Shown: piece by piece, positions 11,882 to 24,000 of the stretch
Position numbering within the stretch: position 1 is the first letter of the stretch
Layout: every line of letters starts with the position of its first letter
NCBI GenBank assembly: GCA_015501075.1
Contig: JADNYJ010000078.1
Span: forward strand, 62,001-126,000
Reading direction: 5' to 3'
Origin: Gymnopilus junonius
Taxonomy: Eukaryota; Basidiomycota; Agaricomycetes; Agaricales; Galerinaceae
DNA: 64,000 bases
Notes under the pieces: model-generated
Databases searched by the model: none
What the model was told of the DNA's origin: nothing
Seen by the model: only the letters and a program-made list of their open reading frames with translations
Made by a program: the position numbers and the translations under genes

Positions 11882-12225
11882 GTTGAAAACTTATATTGCA
11901 CCTGGAGCTGCAAAGCAGTTTAAGTATAAGACTGCCAAGGCTGTGTGATCCAAAAGGGGTCACCTACAAGTGTAGCTGAGGGAATACCATCCAGAATACT
12001 GACTGGTGGACCTACCCAGTATCTGATTCACTGAATGATGTGCTTATTGTAAATGAGCCATGAAAGCTCAACAAAAATGCAAATGGTGGGCTGCCACAGG
12101 CTCACTACTTATTCTGGAAAAAATAATGTGGTTGTAAAGAAGGAGGATTGAACAAACACTTTGGCAGAATACCACATACAATTGAGATCAAGACAGCCAA
12201 ACTGTTAGAGCATCCTGGCAATATA
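11882..12225. other. CpG-depleted spacer
   Basis: Nothing recognised between the membrane-protein remnant and the Tc1/mariner element. Confidence 0.35.
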
Positions 12226-12903
12226 CAGTGAGGGACAAAACTGTTCCAATGTTTCAAGCATCTACAATAAAACAGGAATAACTTGGGAACTAAGAAAGGT
12301 GGAACCTTGAAATTTTAAACCTAGGTAGCCCTGGATATCATCTATCCAAACATATACAAATCATTACGTATCCATGTTTTTTTCCCACACTACAAATCAT
12401 TTAAAATAATAAGTACATTGGAATGGTTTTGTCCCTCTCAGTCAAATCACCTGACTTTGTTGATTACAGACAAATAACAGCAAATAAAATCATGTGAGTG
12501 AATTGCAATGAGTATATATACTCTTGTACCAGGGGGGTGTGAGTGGGGATTGCTGAGCCCTCACTTCCAACGACTTTTGCTCGATGTTACATGTGGGGTC
12601 CCATCCGAGTTAGGCAGGTGCCATCAGTCCCACCCAATAAGATCAGTCTGGGGAAACCCATTGTTTGTTCATTTGGCCATTGTCTTCTCGGTTTTCTTCG
12701 ATTCTGCTCCATTGTCTGGCCATTTCATCAGTTCTATTTTGCTTGAATATGCTCAACTGTGTGGTCCCTCTTTGTTTCTTTCTCCATTGTTCTCACTGTT
12801 CATAGAGACAGGTTATTACTTCATGACTGCTCACTCATTATCCCAACAATTGCATTGCTGCTAAGTCTGTGATCTATCTAGCATCCATTGTCTACAGAAA
12901 CTG

Positions 12904-12910
12904 TATAAAA
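12904..12910 (+). promoter_or_regulatory. TATA box inside the hAT element
   Basis: TATAAAA, followed by a pyrimidine-rich leader and the ATG at 12983. It looks like a retained gene promoter. Confidence 0.4.
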
Positions 12911-12982
12911 GGTTCTGAAAGCCCACGCTTTGTCTCTTCACATTCTCGACTGACCTTTCTTCCTTGCTATTACTCATCTCCC

Positions 12983-13318
12983 ATGCCACCCAAGACAACT
13001 GACTATACTTTGCTTAACCCAGCTCAGACCACCCGACTCATTGACTCAGGTGGCGAGACACTTCTTTTCCCTATTTATACTAACTTATCCAATGGTAGAT
13101 TATATTTACAATGCAATAAATGCAGAGGCTTCTTTTTACTTCACATGTCGATGGTCCCAACAAACCTTCAGCTTCAGATGTTTCTGAAGCTTCGACTTGT
13201 TCGCGAAATCCATCTCCAAGTAAAAGGTCTCACAATACTTCTTAGTATGTATGGTACAGATGGTAGTTACGGATCACATACAAAATACATTCTATTGATA
13301 ATGTATTTCTGTGACTGA
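12983..13318 (+). CDS. Small ORF in the hAT element, truncated remnant
   Basis: The ATG at 12983 lies about 75 bases downstream of a TATA box and opens MPPKTTDYTLLNPAQTTR, followed by a segment reading NGRLYLQCNKC that suggests half of a zinc-binding finger. The frame then runs into sequence without recognisable motifs and stops at 13318. It may be the 5' end of a host or transposase gene captured in a non-autonomous element, cut short by internal deletion. No function can be assigned. Confidence 0.35.
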   Translation: MPPKTTDYTLLNPAQTTRLIDSGGETLLFPIYTNLSNGRLYLQCNKCRGFFLLHMSMVPTNLQLQMFLKLRLVREIHLQVKGLTILLSMYGTDGSYGSHTKYILLIMYFCD

Positions 13319-13482
13319 TGAGTTGATCTTATCGGGCGGGACTGATGGCACCTGCCTAACTGGGATGGGACCCCACATGTAGCATCGAGCAAAAGTCATT
13401 GGAAGTGAGGGCTCGGCAATCCCCGCTCACACCCCCCTGTCTTGTACATTGCTCATAACTTCCCCCCACTCATTATTTCACC

Positions 13483-14499
13483 ATGCACCAACTTACTGTT
13501 GCCCAATGCACCCACATTATTCATCTTCTTAATCAAGGACATTCTGCTCACCAAATTGAAGCAACCACTGGTGTTTCTATGACTTCTATATCCAGGATTC
13601 ACACCAAATACTGTCCTGATCTTGCCAAGTCCACTGGTGGCCATCCAAAGAAACTTTCACCATCCAATGTCCAATATGCTCTACACCTTATCACTTCTTG
13701 CAAGGCTGAAAATGCTGTTGAGGTTGCCAAAAGCTTGAAAGACATTACCAATGAGCCTCTCTCACCAAAGACAGTCTGCAGGGCACTTCGGGACACAGGA
13801 TTAAAGGCTGTTGTCAAGAAAAAATGGCCTTTTCTCTCCACATGACATAAGAGGGAATGTATGGACTTTGCAATGGCTCACCTCCACTGGACTGTTGAGG
13901 ACTGGAAGAGGGTGATTTACACAGATGAGACCAAAGTCAATCATTTGGGGTCAGATGGGAGGAAATGGGTGTGGAAAATGCCAGGAGAAGCACTTTCTGA
14001 TAGGCTGGTGGAAGGCACAGTAAAGTTTGCAGGAGGAAACTTGATGTTTTGGGGCTGTATGTTTTGGGAAGGAGTTGGATATGGCACCAAGATTGATGGG
14101 AGGATGGATGCTGACCTTTATGTGTCTATTTTGGAAGAGGAACTCCAGCAAAGCCTGGAATATTTCAACAAGAAACCTGAAGATGTCATTTTTCAGCAAG
14201 ACAATGACCCCAAGCACAAGAGTAAAAAGGCAATGAAGTGGCTAGAAGACAGTGGTTTGGAAGTTATGATATGGCCACCTCAATCAGCAGACCTCAACCC
14301 AATTGAACACCTTTGGGTTTACCTCAAGGCTAGGCTTGCAGAGTATGAAACCCAGCCTTCTAGCATAGCAGAACTTTGGGAGAGGACACAGAAGGTGTGG
14401 AATGAAATTCCAGCTTCTGTATGTCAGAATTTGATAGAAAGTATGCCAAGGAGGGTTGCAGCTGTTGCAAAGGCCAAAGGAGGCTATACCAAGTACTAA
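13483..14499 (+). pseudogene. Tc1/mariner transposase, one in-frame TGA
   Basis: About 338 codons from the ATG at 13483, the usual Tc1 length. The N-terminal part is a paired-like helix-turn-helix region (VAQCTHIIHLLNQGHSAHQI; TGVSMTSISRI). The catalytic DDE domain shows TDET (13922 on), QQDND and SADLNPIEHLW, so all three acidic positions are kept. The only break is TGA at 13843-13845, in phase, where Tc1 relatives have Arg before HK; a CGA to TGA change fits the CpG decay of the region. Otherwise the frame is open, so the copy died late or has a single mutation. It is flanked by the arms of its element. Confidence 0.88.
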
Positions 14500-14710
14500 A
14501 TACCCTAAATAGTATATAATTTTCAAGAGAAACAAAACTGTTCCAATGTACTTATTATTTTAAATGATTTGTAGTGTGGGAAAAAACATGGTTACATAAT
14601 GATTTGTATATGTTTTTAAAATTTCAAGGTTCCACCTTTCTTAGTTCCCAAGTTATTCCTGTTTTATTGTAGATGCTTGAAACATTGGAATGGTTTTGTC
14701 CCTCACTGTA

Positions 14711-15915
14711 TTGCACAGCATGTACCTAAATATATTCCCTCAAAGTTAAGGTTCCAGAGCATTGGGCCAACCTAATACTTCTGCAAGCTGAAGCTTTGCT
14801 GGTTCTAAAAATACAAATTTCCCTTTCAGGAACCAAAGTTCAAGTTCAAATCTCAAAGCTGGCTGCCACCCTCCCTTTTTGGACTGTGATTGCCACCACT
14901 GCTGCTCATTCCCTAACTTTCAACTACATCATTGACAACTGCTAGGTTGCCACAGTTGCAACTCAACCACCACATTGTCACCCACCACATTCAGTTAGGC
15001 ACCAAGCTTGGCCAGGTCAGGGTCCATAAGCACTATTTCAGCCTCTCTACTATGCTGACACACACACAGCCATGCTCCACTCTACCAAGTTGACAGTGAT
15101 CAAGCTATGCAGGGGATAACCCACCCACCATGCCAACAGCAATCAAATGGGGCTAGTAACCATCCCCTGCTAATTTGAGGAAGACCACAGTTGTGTGTCA
15201 CATGCCCATCATGACCCATTGACAACCTTCTCACTTGTGTGACATTGACAGGGCACTTTTGACTGGATGCCAGTGTACCTGCACTGATTCTGGAATCTGG
15301 TGGATTGGCAGACATTAGTCAGCTACAGTAAGCCTAGCACCTGTGGTGAATTTGCACAATGCCATGCTTCACATGTAGCTACAGTTCACTGGCAACCAGT
15401 GACTGACCTCACAGTGGCAGTGAATTGAATTTAACATGGTGAAATGCTCTGTTAGAGTGGTAATTCTATTATCTCCAATGCAATAAATTAATGGTTATCC
15501 TGCCCCTTACAACTTTCCCCCTAGGAATTTATGCCAGATCATACTTGAGTGTATCCTACTTGAGGTTTACAATCACCAATGACCTGTGGGCAGCCCAATA
15601 CAAAAGATTAAGCATTGATTAAGATTATAAAGGGTTGGCAATTCCAGCATCAGGTGGTGCTGCTTGGGTCACTGGTGGATGAGTTTGTATCATGCTTCAC
15701 ATGCCAACATCTAGTTGCTTACATCTGACCCAGTTTATGACTCATGAGGAGAATATATATAGCTTGATTTCAATTCAAAAAGCATATGTACCCCTGATGA
15801 ACAGTCTTCAAGGTTTTTGGAGCTTGGGGTGCCACTGCACCAGCAGTGAAGCCCAGTGAAAGTCAACTCTGCTATTAGCTGTGAATATCTGGCAAATATC
15901 AAAGATGCCTGGTTG
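14711..15915. other. CpG-depleted spacer; nothing recognised
   Basis: Repetitive-looking text rich in TG and CA. No coding domain or terminal repeats found. Confidence 0.35.
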
Positions 15916-16282
15916 TAGGGATTAGCATGGGTCAGCCATACCCACATGGGTCATGGGTATGGGTGCAGGTCAGCACTGGAACACCCATGACCTGGCAATA
16001 CCCATAGGCAGCGAGGCTCAAAATGTATATTTATTATGTAAGTTCTACTGTTTAGATTCAAGCCACACAAAAAATTTGGAATGCCCAAATTGACTGGTCT
16101 TCTATTTTGCATGAAACATCTATTCTACATAATGGCAATTTGGCAAATGCCAAGGTGTGGCCACATGCACATTTAGTGCATACCTGTGGACATCAAACCT
16201 GTGGGTACATAGGTATGGGTATGTCCAGGTACAGGTGCAGGTCAGGCACAAAGCACTGATGGGTTACCCATGCCATTCCCTA
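15916..16282. mobile_element. hAT-type MITE, 367 bp
   Basis: Terminal inverted repeats TAGGGATTAGCATGGGT and, on the other end in reverse, TAGGGAATGGCATGGGT. They are flanked by a perfect 8-bp duplication CCTGGTTG (15908-15915 and 16283-16290). The interior is internally inverted as well (GGGTATGGGT-GCAGGTCAG motifs). No coding capacity. Confidence 0.75.
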
Positions 16283-17194
16283 CCTGGTTGTGCTGACCAT
16301 CTCCAAATTTGTCCAATATGCAGATTTTTTTCTGCATTGGTCTGTGCACTTCCAACAACAAAAAAAGTAGATTGTGGAAATTTCTGTGACTACCCTTTCT
16401 TTTCTGCTCTTATCTGGATTCCTTGGTTGTCATTTTTTAGGTAGAATTTCTTTTTATTTCTTCATACAATACATAGTTTTCCATAAATATCCACCCATTT
16501 CTCAGAGTCATTCACCCAGAACACTATGATGTCTCCAGCACAAACCCCAACTGGCCTCTCTATTAGCACATCCATCTGAATGATGATTTTGGCAACATTG
16601 TGGATCAAGCAGCATGAAGTTTACTGCATTTCATGCATCAGACCCATTATTGTGCACCCCAGGTTAGGTTTTTTTTCCCAGTGTCACTGGTAATTCAAGC
16701 CTTTTGCCAGGTGGACTAGTGGACTATGGGTAGGAGGCAAATAGGTAGTTATAATCAGAAAACTCACAGGTTTTGGCACTCCCAGGTGGATGAGGAGTTC
16801 CTCCTCATCCTGAAACCTCTGTAAATTAACTTGTAGAATGAACCATGTAGACTGGTCAGATTTTCTGGGTATGGGATAACTTGTCAAATGGGTAATTAGA
16901 AATTGACATGTATTTACTGAGAATTGATCTCAAGGAGATGTAAAAAGTACTACACTTTTACCACTTGACTCCATATGATGTATGCTGCACAGGATCTATG
17001 TTGTGTTCTTCTCACCAAGTCAGGTATTCCATGAGAGCTAGTGGTGGACTTCTTGCATTGAATGATGCTCCACCATTTGGATTAGTTCTGCAATAGGGTA
17101 TTCAAATTACTAGAATTTAATTCAATGAGTACTCATCACATTCATTCCTAAGGATCATGAGTTGGCATACCAGAAAGCCTAGAATCAGGGCTTT

Positions 17195-18090
17195 TCAGTG
17201 CATTTTAAATTGTAAGATTTCATTATGTTTCCATGGAGATACAGTGTCTCCAAGTTGAACAACCAAAACATCCAGACAGTTTTTTGAGGCACTGTAATTT
17301 AATGCAAAGCCATCCTCAACATTTCCATCCTCAACTAGTTCTGAGATATCAGTCATCTCAATAGGCAGCACATCTTTGGGGTGAGCAACTTGAGCATGGC
17401 ATTGGCACTCTTTGAGTTGGAAGCAAGACTGACCATGGTCATTGTGAACTTTCTCAATATCATCATGTTCTTTCAATGAGCATGTCCTCCTCCCTGGCCC
17501 AACAGCAACTGGAAAAGAATAGCCAATGATTTCACAAATCTCTTTTACATCAGAATGGGTTGGCCAGAATTGATCACAATTACTCTCCAATGGTGTCTTG
17601 GCAACTCTGCAACACCAATGGAAATTGGACACACCATCAATAACAAGAGCTGACAATATTTTGTCTGGAAAAAATCCAGTTAATATTCCATCATTGTACC
17701 AGAAGATTAACTTGTGAAAAAAAAAAAACTCACTTCCATAGAATCATGTGCATTTGTTACAGTAATGCAAAAGGACTTGCTGGCTGGTGAGCTGGAAGTG
17801 ATTGTTACATGCTTGGACAGCCTCAGTAAAACACTCCTTTGCCAGACCAGTGGTGAGGAACAACAAGAGTCACTTTCTGGAGTTTGACAGTCCTCAACAA
17901 GTGAGAGAATGGTAAAAGCATCATAAACCTGATCAGTGGCCACCTCCAGACTAAATTGCCAGCCAGTAGGTGGGTTTACCCTGTGACTGGAGAAACCAAT
18001 GTTGTATATGTGAGCATAGTTTGTTGCCAATGTCCAAGACAGTAACATCATCATGTGATGGTAATTCACATTGCATGCTATTTTGACCAT
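17195..18090 (-). pseudogene. KDZ transposase-associated CxC-cluster protein relic
   Basis: Two minus-strand pieces: 18090-17707 (NYHHMMML, WTLATNYAHIYN, WQFSLEVATDQVYDAFTIL) and 17656-17195 (VIDGVSNFHWCCRVAKTPL, CDQFWPTHSDVKEICEIIG, FQLKECQCHAQVAHPKD). From memory these match the cysteine-cluster (CxC5/CxC6-like) region of Kyakuja-Dileera-Zisupton transposases: a VxxDGVxxGHPCC motif, then CP-H spacing, then an Arg-rich helix before AHP. Several expected Cys and Arg residues are changed (FHWCC, CQCH), and the following transposase core is not readable below 17195. CpG is nearly absent. It is an old inactive copy on the minus strand. Confidence 0.6.
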
Positions 18091-21000
18091 GACAATTTCA
18101 GAGAGATTTTATCAAGTGAAAAGAAAGTAATGAGCTTTGATAGGCTTACTTCATAGATTAGATGAACTGACCACACCAGAACAGTACCATAGCCTATAGT
18201 AAATAAACCTGCTTGGCAGGACTTGGCTTTCTTAAGCATCAACTGTTGATATCACTTGCAACTTGAGTTCATACATTGGTGAGATGGAGGAAAAATAGAA
18301 TGAAATGCTGAATACAAATTGGGGGTTAATATAGACAAGTCAACAAGTGAGCTGGGGCTTACTGATTTCATGAGAATGTCCATGCTGAGCATAAATCAAT
18401 GGAAAGTTTGACCCAATTGTGGGTGTGATATTGAGATTAATTGTCTATGCAGTTTGAGCAAGAAAAGTACTCCTCCAATGCAGAACACTTATATTCCCCT
18501 TGCAGTGTTGAACCCAAAACACTAGCAAGTGTGGGCCCCTTTATGGTGCGCTGAGTGGAAAGTGGAGGTCGACACAATGCGAGTTGAAACGACCTTCCTT
18601 TGGATGTCTGATCTTTCAATTCAAATGCCTGATCATTCCATTGTTCTTTAGGTAGCACTACTATGCCAACCTTTGTATTATTGTTTGATCCAATGTTACT
18701 TATGACAGATGAAAAGCTGCAAAGCTTGCCCCACACAGGTCAATTAGTTTATTGACTACATTAGCAGTGGGCTAAGGTCTGAGCATTTAATCATTCTTGA
18801 TTGATCCTAGCAGGATCCAGCTGTAACCAGCTGCAACAGCATATCAGAAATCTGACTTGCTATGTTCATCCTGCTTTGTAGGAAACCTGAATATGGTCAC
18901 ATTCATTGAGACAAGAGGGTATGGTGTGGTGTTTAGTCTTGGAAATTGCTGTAATGATTGGGTAGTCATACAAGGCAATTGACTTTCAAACAAGTTAATT
19001 GAAGTGCAACCTATCCTTCAGCTCACTTCACAGTGCATGTTATGGGTCTTTCAAACCTTCTGCAGTAACACATGGTAGTTTTCACCCTGGACCAAGTGTA
19101 GTACCACTGATAAGCTAGGTAGTTTGGAGGTATGAAAAATGAAATAGATGCTTTTATTTAACCCAACAAATAACCTTGACTTGTGTAAGTTCTGGGGAGT
19201 GTTAAGTATCAATGTCTTTTAATTAAGTTCACTTTCTATGGGGTTTACAATGATTTGTAGGGGCTTTTAGATAAAGGATTGCTCTAATTGAATTTCTGTC
19301 TTAGAACTTCTCTAAACTTTGAATTCTCTCTTCTGAGATAAACTAGACTCTGGCTATGCTTCTGGACTGAAAGACTTGTACTTTTGTAGCTGAGTGATGC
19401 TCTGTCTACTCCCAACTACTCAACTAGGTCCTGACTTGTATAAAGCCTTTGCTTAATTTATCTCTATTCTGAGCTCAATTCTTAAGTTTGTCTGAAGCTT
19501 TCTGCATTTATATCAATTAAATGTCTTTCTATTATCTAGTTTTAGAAGCCAGACATCGATTGTATTCTATGACTTGAGGGGTGCTGTCTGCTTGCTTTTC
19601 TACACTAATTCTACAGGTTTTATACTATTTTCCTGGGTGTCTTACTAAGCTAATTTGATAAGCACTGTGTAATTAATTATCTCATCATTGGTCTGCTTCA
19701 GAGTGAAGGGAATTATGCCATTGGCAGGGCAATTCATCAAGCACCAAATATTTAACTCATTGCCATTTAAGGCATTTTTTGGATTAATATTCCTGCTGTT
19801 GCAATCTTGCAATGGCCAGTACATTATGGTGCTTTAATATTTTATCTGCCTCACAGAGGATTTGTCTGAGCCCTTAGGGATGGCTAATATGTCTAGGATA
19901 GGTGTATACTTATTAGTTTTACAAGGTAGCATGAGGGGACAAGGTCCTTGCTTCATGTCTTCATATTACTAAAAATAGCACCTGCTCTGATGTGATCATT
20001 GTGGATCATTCCATTTCGTTACATTTCTCCAGATGGTAAAAATTGATTACACTGCTTCGGAGTGATTGACTTGTTTAGTCTGCTGTTCTGCTTTCTATAT
20101 GGGTCAAAAGGCTTTTCGCATTGTCTGTGTGCATCTCTGCGCTCCCTTGGTATTAATTTCAAATAACTCGAGGCCCCTACTAGTGTGTAAGGACTGTAGT
20201 AATCTGCTTTTGTATCTTATAATAAATGATTAATGATTACTAGGTTATCATAATCATTATATCTTCTGATATTAAGCTTTTAATGTTTTAATGTGGTTTT
20301 CTCAAGTATATTTGGGATGTCTAAGCTCAGGAAGGCTGTCAACAACCTATATTAATTTATAGAGATGGCCAAAAATAATGGGGATGGCCCATTTTCACAC
20401 ATAACTGTGTAACAGTCTCATCAGTGAGATTGAAACTTTGAGAACTGAGCATTTTATGAGGAGAGAGGGAAATGATAAAGAGTCCTATCAATATCTGTCA
20501 CTGTGGAACAAGCCCAAGGTGAAGAAATCCACCAAACATTGCACCTGTTTGACATTCACCAGCAGAAGAATGAACCTATGCTTCCTGTATCTATGCAAGG
20601 TCCATGCCTTGAGGATCAGGATGCTCTCTAGTGAGTCAGTAATGGCTAACAAAGAAGCAGTCCTTGTTGTTGACAAACCCATAGGTTATTGGTAATAAAA
20701 TGTACTTATCCAACCCACTTGGGGAAACCTTCTGTCACATGAAAGGCTCATGGAGCTAAAAGAACCAATACCCTCAGCAGCTGAGAACTTCTTCAAGGGA
20801 GTAAAAGCTCTGCAAATGTTCATCAGGAAAAAGTCAAATTGGTCATAGTTTGCTGGTCAGCTATGTTCACCAGTGTTAGCTGGATGGCTCAGCATAGTGA
20901 CTGACAAAGCAGATGTATCCATCCCAAGGTGGCCTAACATTTAAGTTTCTAATACTTACAGACCCTGTAGAACACCTCTATAAAGGAAATAGTAATCACA

Positions 21001-24000
21001 AAATTTTTATTATCATGTTGTGGAAAGCTTGAAAGCAATGTCTCAAGAAAATGGTGGTGTCAGACTAGTCACAAGCTGGTCAAATGCCACCAGCCTTAGC
21101 AGGGATTGTTCACCCCTAATTACCATGAAATATGATAAAGAAGGTTAATATAGAGGGTATTTAACCATATTTGGGTAACTTGAGCAACATGGTTATTTCT
21201 CCAAGTCCTATGAACACTTGCATGGCTGGAAGTCATTCCACAATTAAACAACATCAAGTTCATGCCTTACTTGTTTTATAGGTGCATTGGATAGGTATTT
21301 TTAATAGCTTTAAAATGTGTCTATTTTCAAAGTTATAGCTTGCTATTCTATTACATAATTTCATCCACACCAAAATTTAGAACTATGCAATGCATATGCC
21401 CATCATTAGGCCAAACATTGCAGAATAAGTTGAATCATGTTGAGATTTAACATATCTTTCTATAGAATAAATTTTTACCTTCACACATGAAAGACCCAAC
21501 AAAAAATTGCCAAATCCTGATAGGTTTTACCCTAATATCATCATTTCTAAGCTGGTCATTTCTCTGATTCAGAGTTACTCATTGACCTGCCTTATGTGCT
21601 ATTTACATTATGTACTTATACTCATGGTAATGGGGCATGTGATAGTTTGAGTTGCCAAATCTGGTTTGGTTGAAAAACCATGTCCAGGCTATTTTATCAG
21701 CTAAAGGAGGTCATACATGATTCTAAACTCATAGACATCATCTATTATACTCCCTTCTTGCTAAGGTACATTTGTTTTTAGAGTATCATAGTACCTTAAT
21801 GTGCAAAAAGGAGAATTATTACTGAAGAAAAGCCAAGCATGTAGTCATGCCATTTCTGCACTTGCTCTGTTACTTTTTGTGACCATGAATACTTTTCAAC
21901 ATCAATACCTGTTGAGAACCTTCAAAAATGTCACAAACTACACAGGCATGGCTAGAATACACTCAATTTCAACACAATCTTTGACTGGAAAACAAATTCT
22001 TTGGCTCTTTTTAAAGCCAACAGGTGTGCAAGTAACTTTCAGTTCCTATACATGTAAATAAAATCACTAGTGGCTTGTACTGCATCAGCAAAATGTGTTG
22101 TGGGTCAGGAGCAGTAAGAACTGCATCATAGCATTGTAGCAAGGGGTACCCTTTATTTAGCACCCTGCCAATGCTATGTAGTTCATTCCTGATGTTACAG
22201 AGCACTACAGGACATTCTCCAGGTGTTATGTAGCACTTGCCTAGCCATTCATCCCACAGGTTTGACAGTTTGCACCTGATTCTTGGCTCTGGCTTGGGTC
22301 CAGTTTTCATGGTTCTCTTAGAAAAAACATATGAGAATGGAAATAAATTTATTTGTCTGTCTATTATACATGGGTGGTATCTACTGGGGGAGCTTTAAAC
22401 TAAGGGTGGCATTGTGGTCTTTGAGTATGGCAATCAGCAGAGGGAGGGAGGCTCTAAGGACAAAGGAAGTCAGTGAAGAGACCATGTAATACAGTAAGAC
22501 AGTACTCACCATAGTCCTCACTGTTATCAAATGCACCCACCTCCCACTTCACATGCAGACCTTGAGAGCTGGCAAGGGATGGGCCTTCATATTTGCATCA
22601 TATCTGCTGTAGAGACTGTATTAGCCAGTGAATAATGTGGGGAGGGCATTGGGGACATACCTGATACTGCTTATGAATCCAAGGACCCAGGGACAGGTCT
22701 CATAGCAAGGTGCAGGTGGGGGACTTAAAGAAAGAAGTCAAGTTGAAATAACCTTATATTAATAGTACTGGGTGACATGAAGCTTCCATTATTCATGTGC
22801 ATCATCTGACTTTGATGCATTGTGCAATACACATAACTTGGGTTGAAATTCAACTGGAAAATGGTGGAATAGCATCCTCAAGTCTGGTGTTCTTGAGGAT
22901 GTTCTTCCCACAAACCTGCATTGTGCATAGAACATACCTCAGTCCTAGCTGCTTTGCCTCATTCAGACCTGTTTTGGGCATCTAGAATTACAGTTGTCAA
23001 CATCATATGAGAAATTTTCCAAGGCACTTGGAAAATGCCAGAAGTAGGGAGGGAGGTTTGTTGGTTGCTGTGGAGGAGATACCAGCTAACACTATAAATA
23101 GTCCACAGTGTACTACATAGTGCTCCAAAGCACTAGCATGCTAGCTGATGCTAGCACTGCTCATAGAGATGCTACAACACACTATGAGCCAAAAATCAGA
23201 TATTGCTGATGTGGTTGTGAATTCATATATTTCTGTAATGCTGACAAATGTGACAGCCTGTGATGTGCTCCTGATCTTATCTGCCTCAATTGGTCTGTTG
23301 AGATCCAGGCATGAAATCCAGGTAGTCCCAAAAACTTGCCTTTTGAGGATAAAGTTGATAAACCCTCTCACAATCAATTGTGCTGATGCTGCTGCAGTGT
23401 GATATCATTCTCATGCATCTCAAGCTCACCATTTGCAACAGTGAGCTTAATATTTGGGCCATTCCCCTCTTGTATTCATCCCAAATTTCTATGTATAGCA
23501 TATTTTAATAATAATATGTTCTAAATATTACTTTACATCACTAAAATGATATTTATGGGTGCTTTAAATACCTTCTAATTGTTGGGAGTGGGTGGTGTGT
23601 ATAAGAGAGCATTTCAGAGACATATTTGGCAGAATATATATATAATTATGAATATATCAGTTTAAAAACCTCTTAGGCAATAAAAAGAGTCTGGGGAAAC
23701 AGTCAAAAGGAGGGGGAAAGAAGTACACCATCCCAGACAGTGAGGACTGCCCTGTGGGAACACCAGCCACCTTTGGTAAATTCCTTGATGGTGCATGCTG
23801 GAATGTCAGAGTTCTAAGCAACCTGTATGTAACTCATTGTGACTGATGAGAACCAGACTTATGTAAGTTTGATGGGATCTCGAAAGACCAATCAAACTAT
23901 GACTCATTTCTAAATCCCAGATTCTTTCATCAGCATGACAGCATGAGACAGTGTGAGAGACCCACTTCAGGCCTGATTAGGCACTTTTGATGTTTCTGAC

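Larger units (their letters stand above)
12530..13439. mobile_element. Non-autonomous hAT element nested in the Tc1/mariner element
   Basis: Inverted repeats of about 115 bp (12530-12645 and 13325-13439) start CAGGGGGGTGTGAG. They are flanked by a perfect 8-bp target duplication TCTTGTAC (12522-12529 and 13440-13447), the hAT signature. At 910 bp it is too short for a hAT transposase. Unlike its host it keeps CpG sites, so it is younger. Confidence 0.88.
12226..14708 (+). mobile_element. Tc1/mariner DNA transposon with ~215-bp inverted repeats
   Basis: The element begins CAGTGAGGGACAAAAC and ends with the reverse complement, flanked on both sides by the TA target duplication (12224-12225 and 14709-14710). 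Terminal inverted repeats run about 12226-12441 and 14525-14708. The inner edge of each arm carries an inverted copy of the outermost ~25 bases (12417-12441; 14526-14550), so each arm is itself folded. It encodes a transposase (13483-14499) with one stop codon and is interrupted by a hAT element (12530-13439). Outside that insertion the element is nearly free of CpG. Confidence 0.9.

Noticed and set aside
23095..23160. Palindromic AGCATGCTAGC-type stretch as a MITE
   Set aside because: No matching outer repeats or target duplication could be found.
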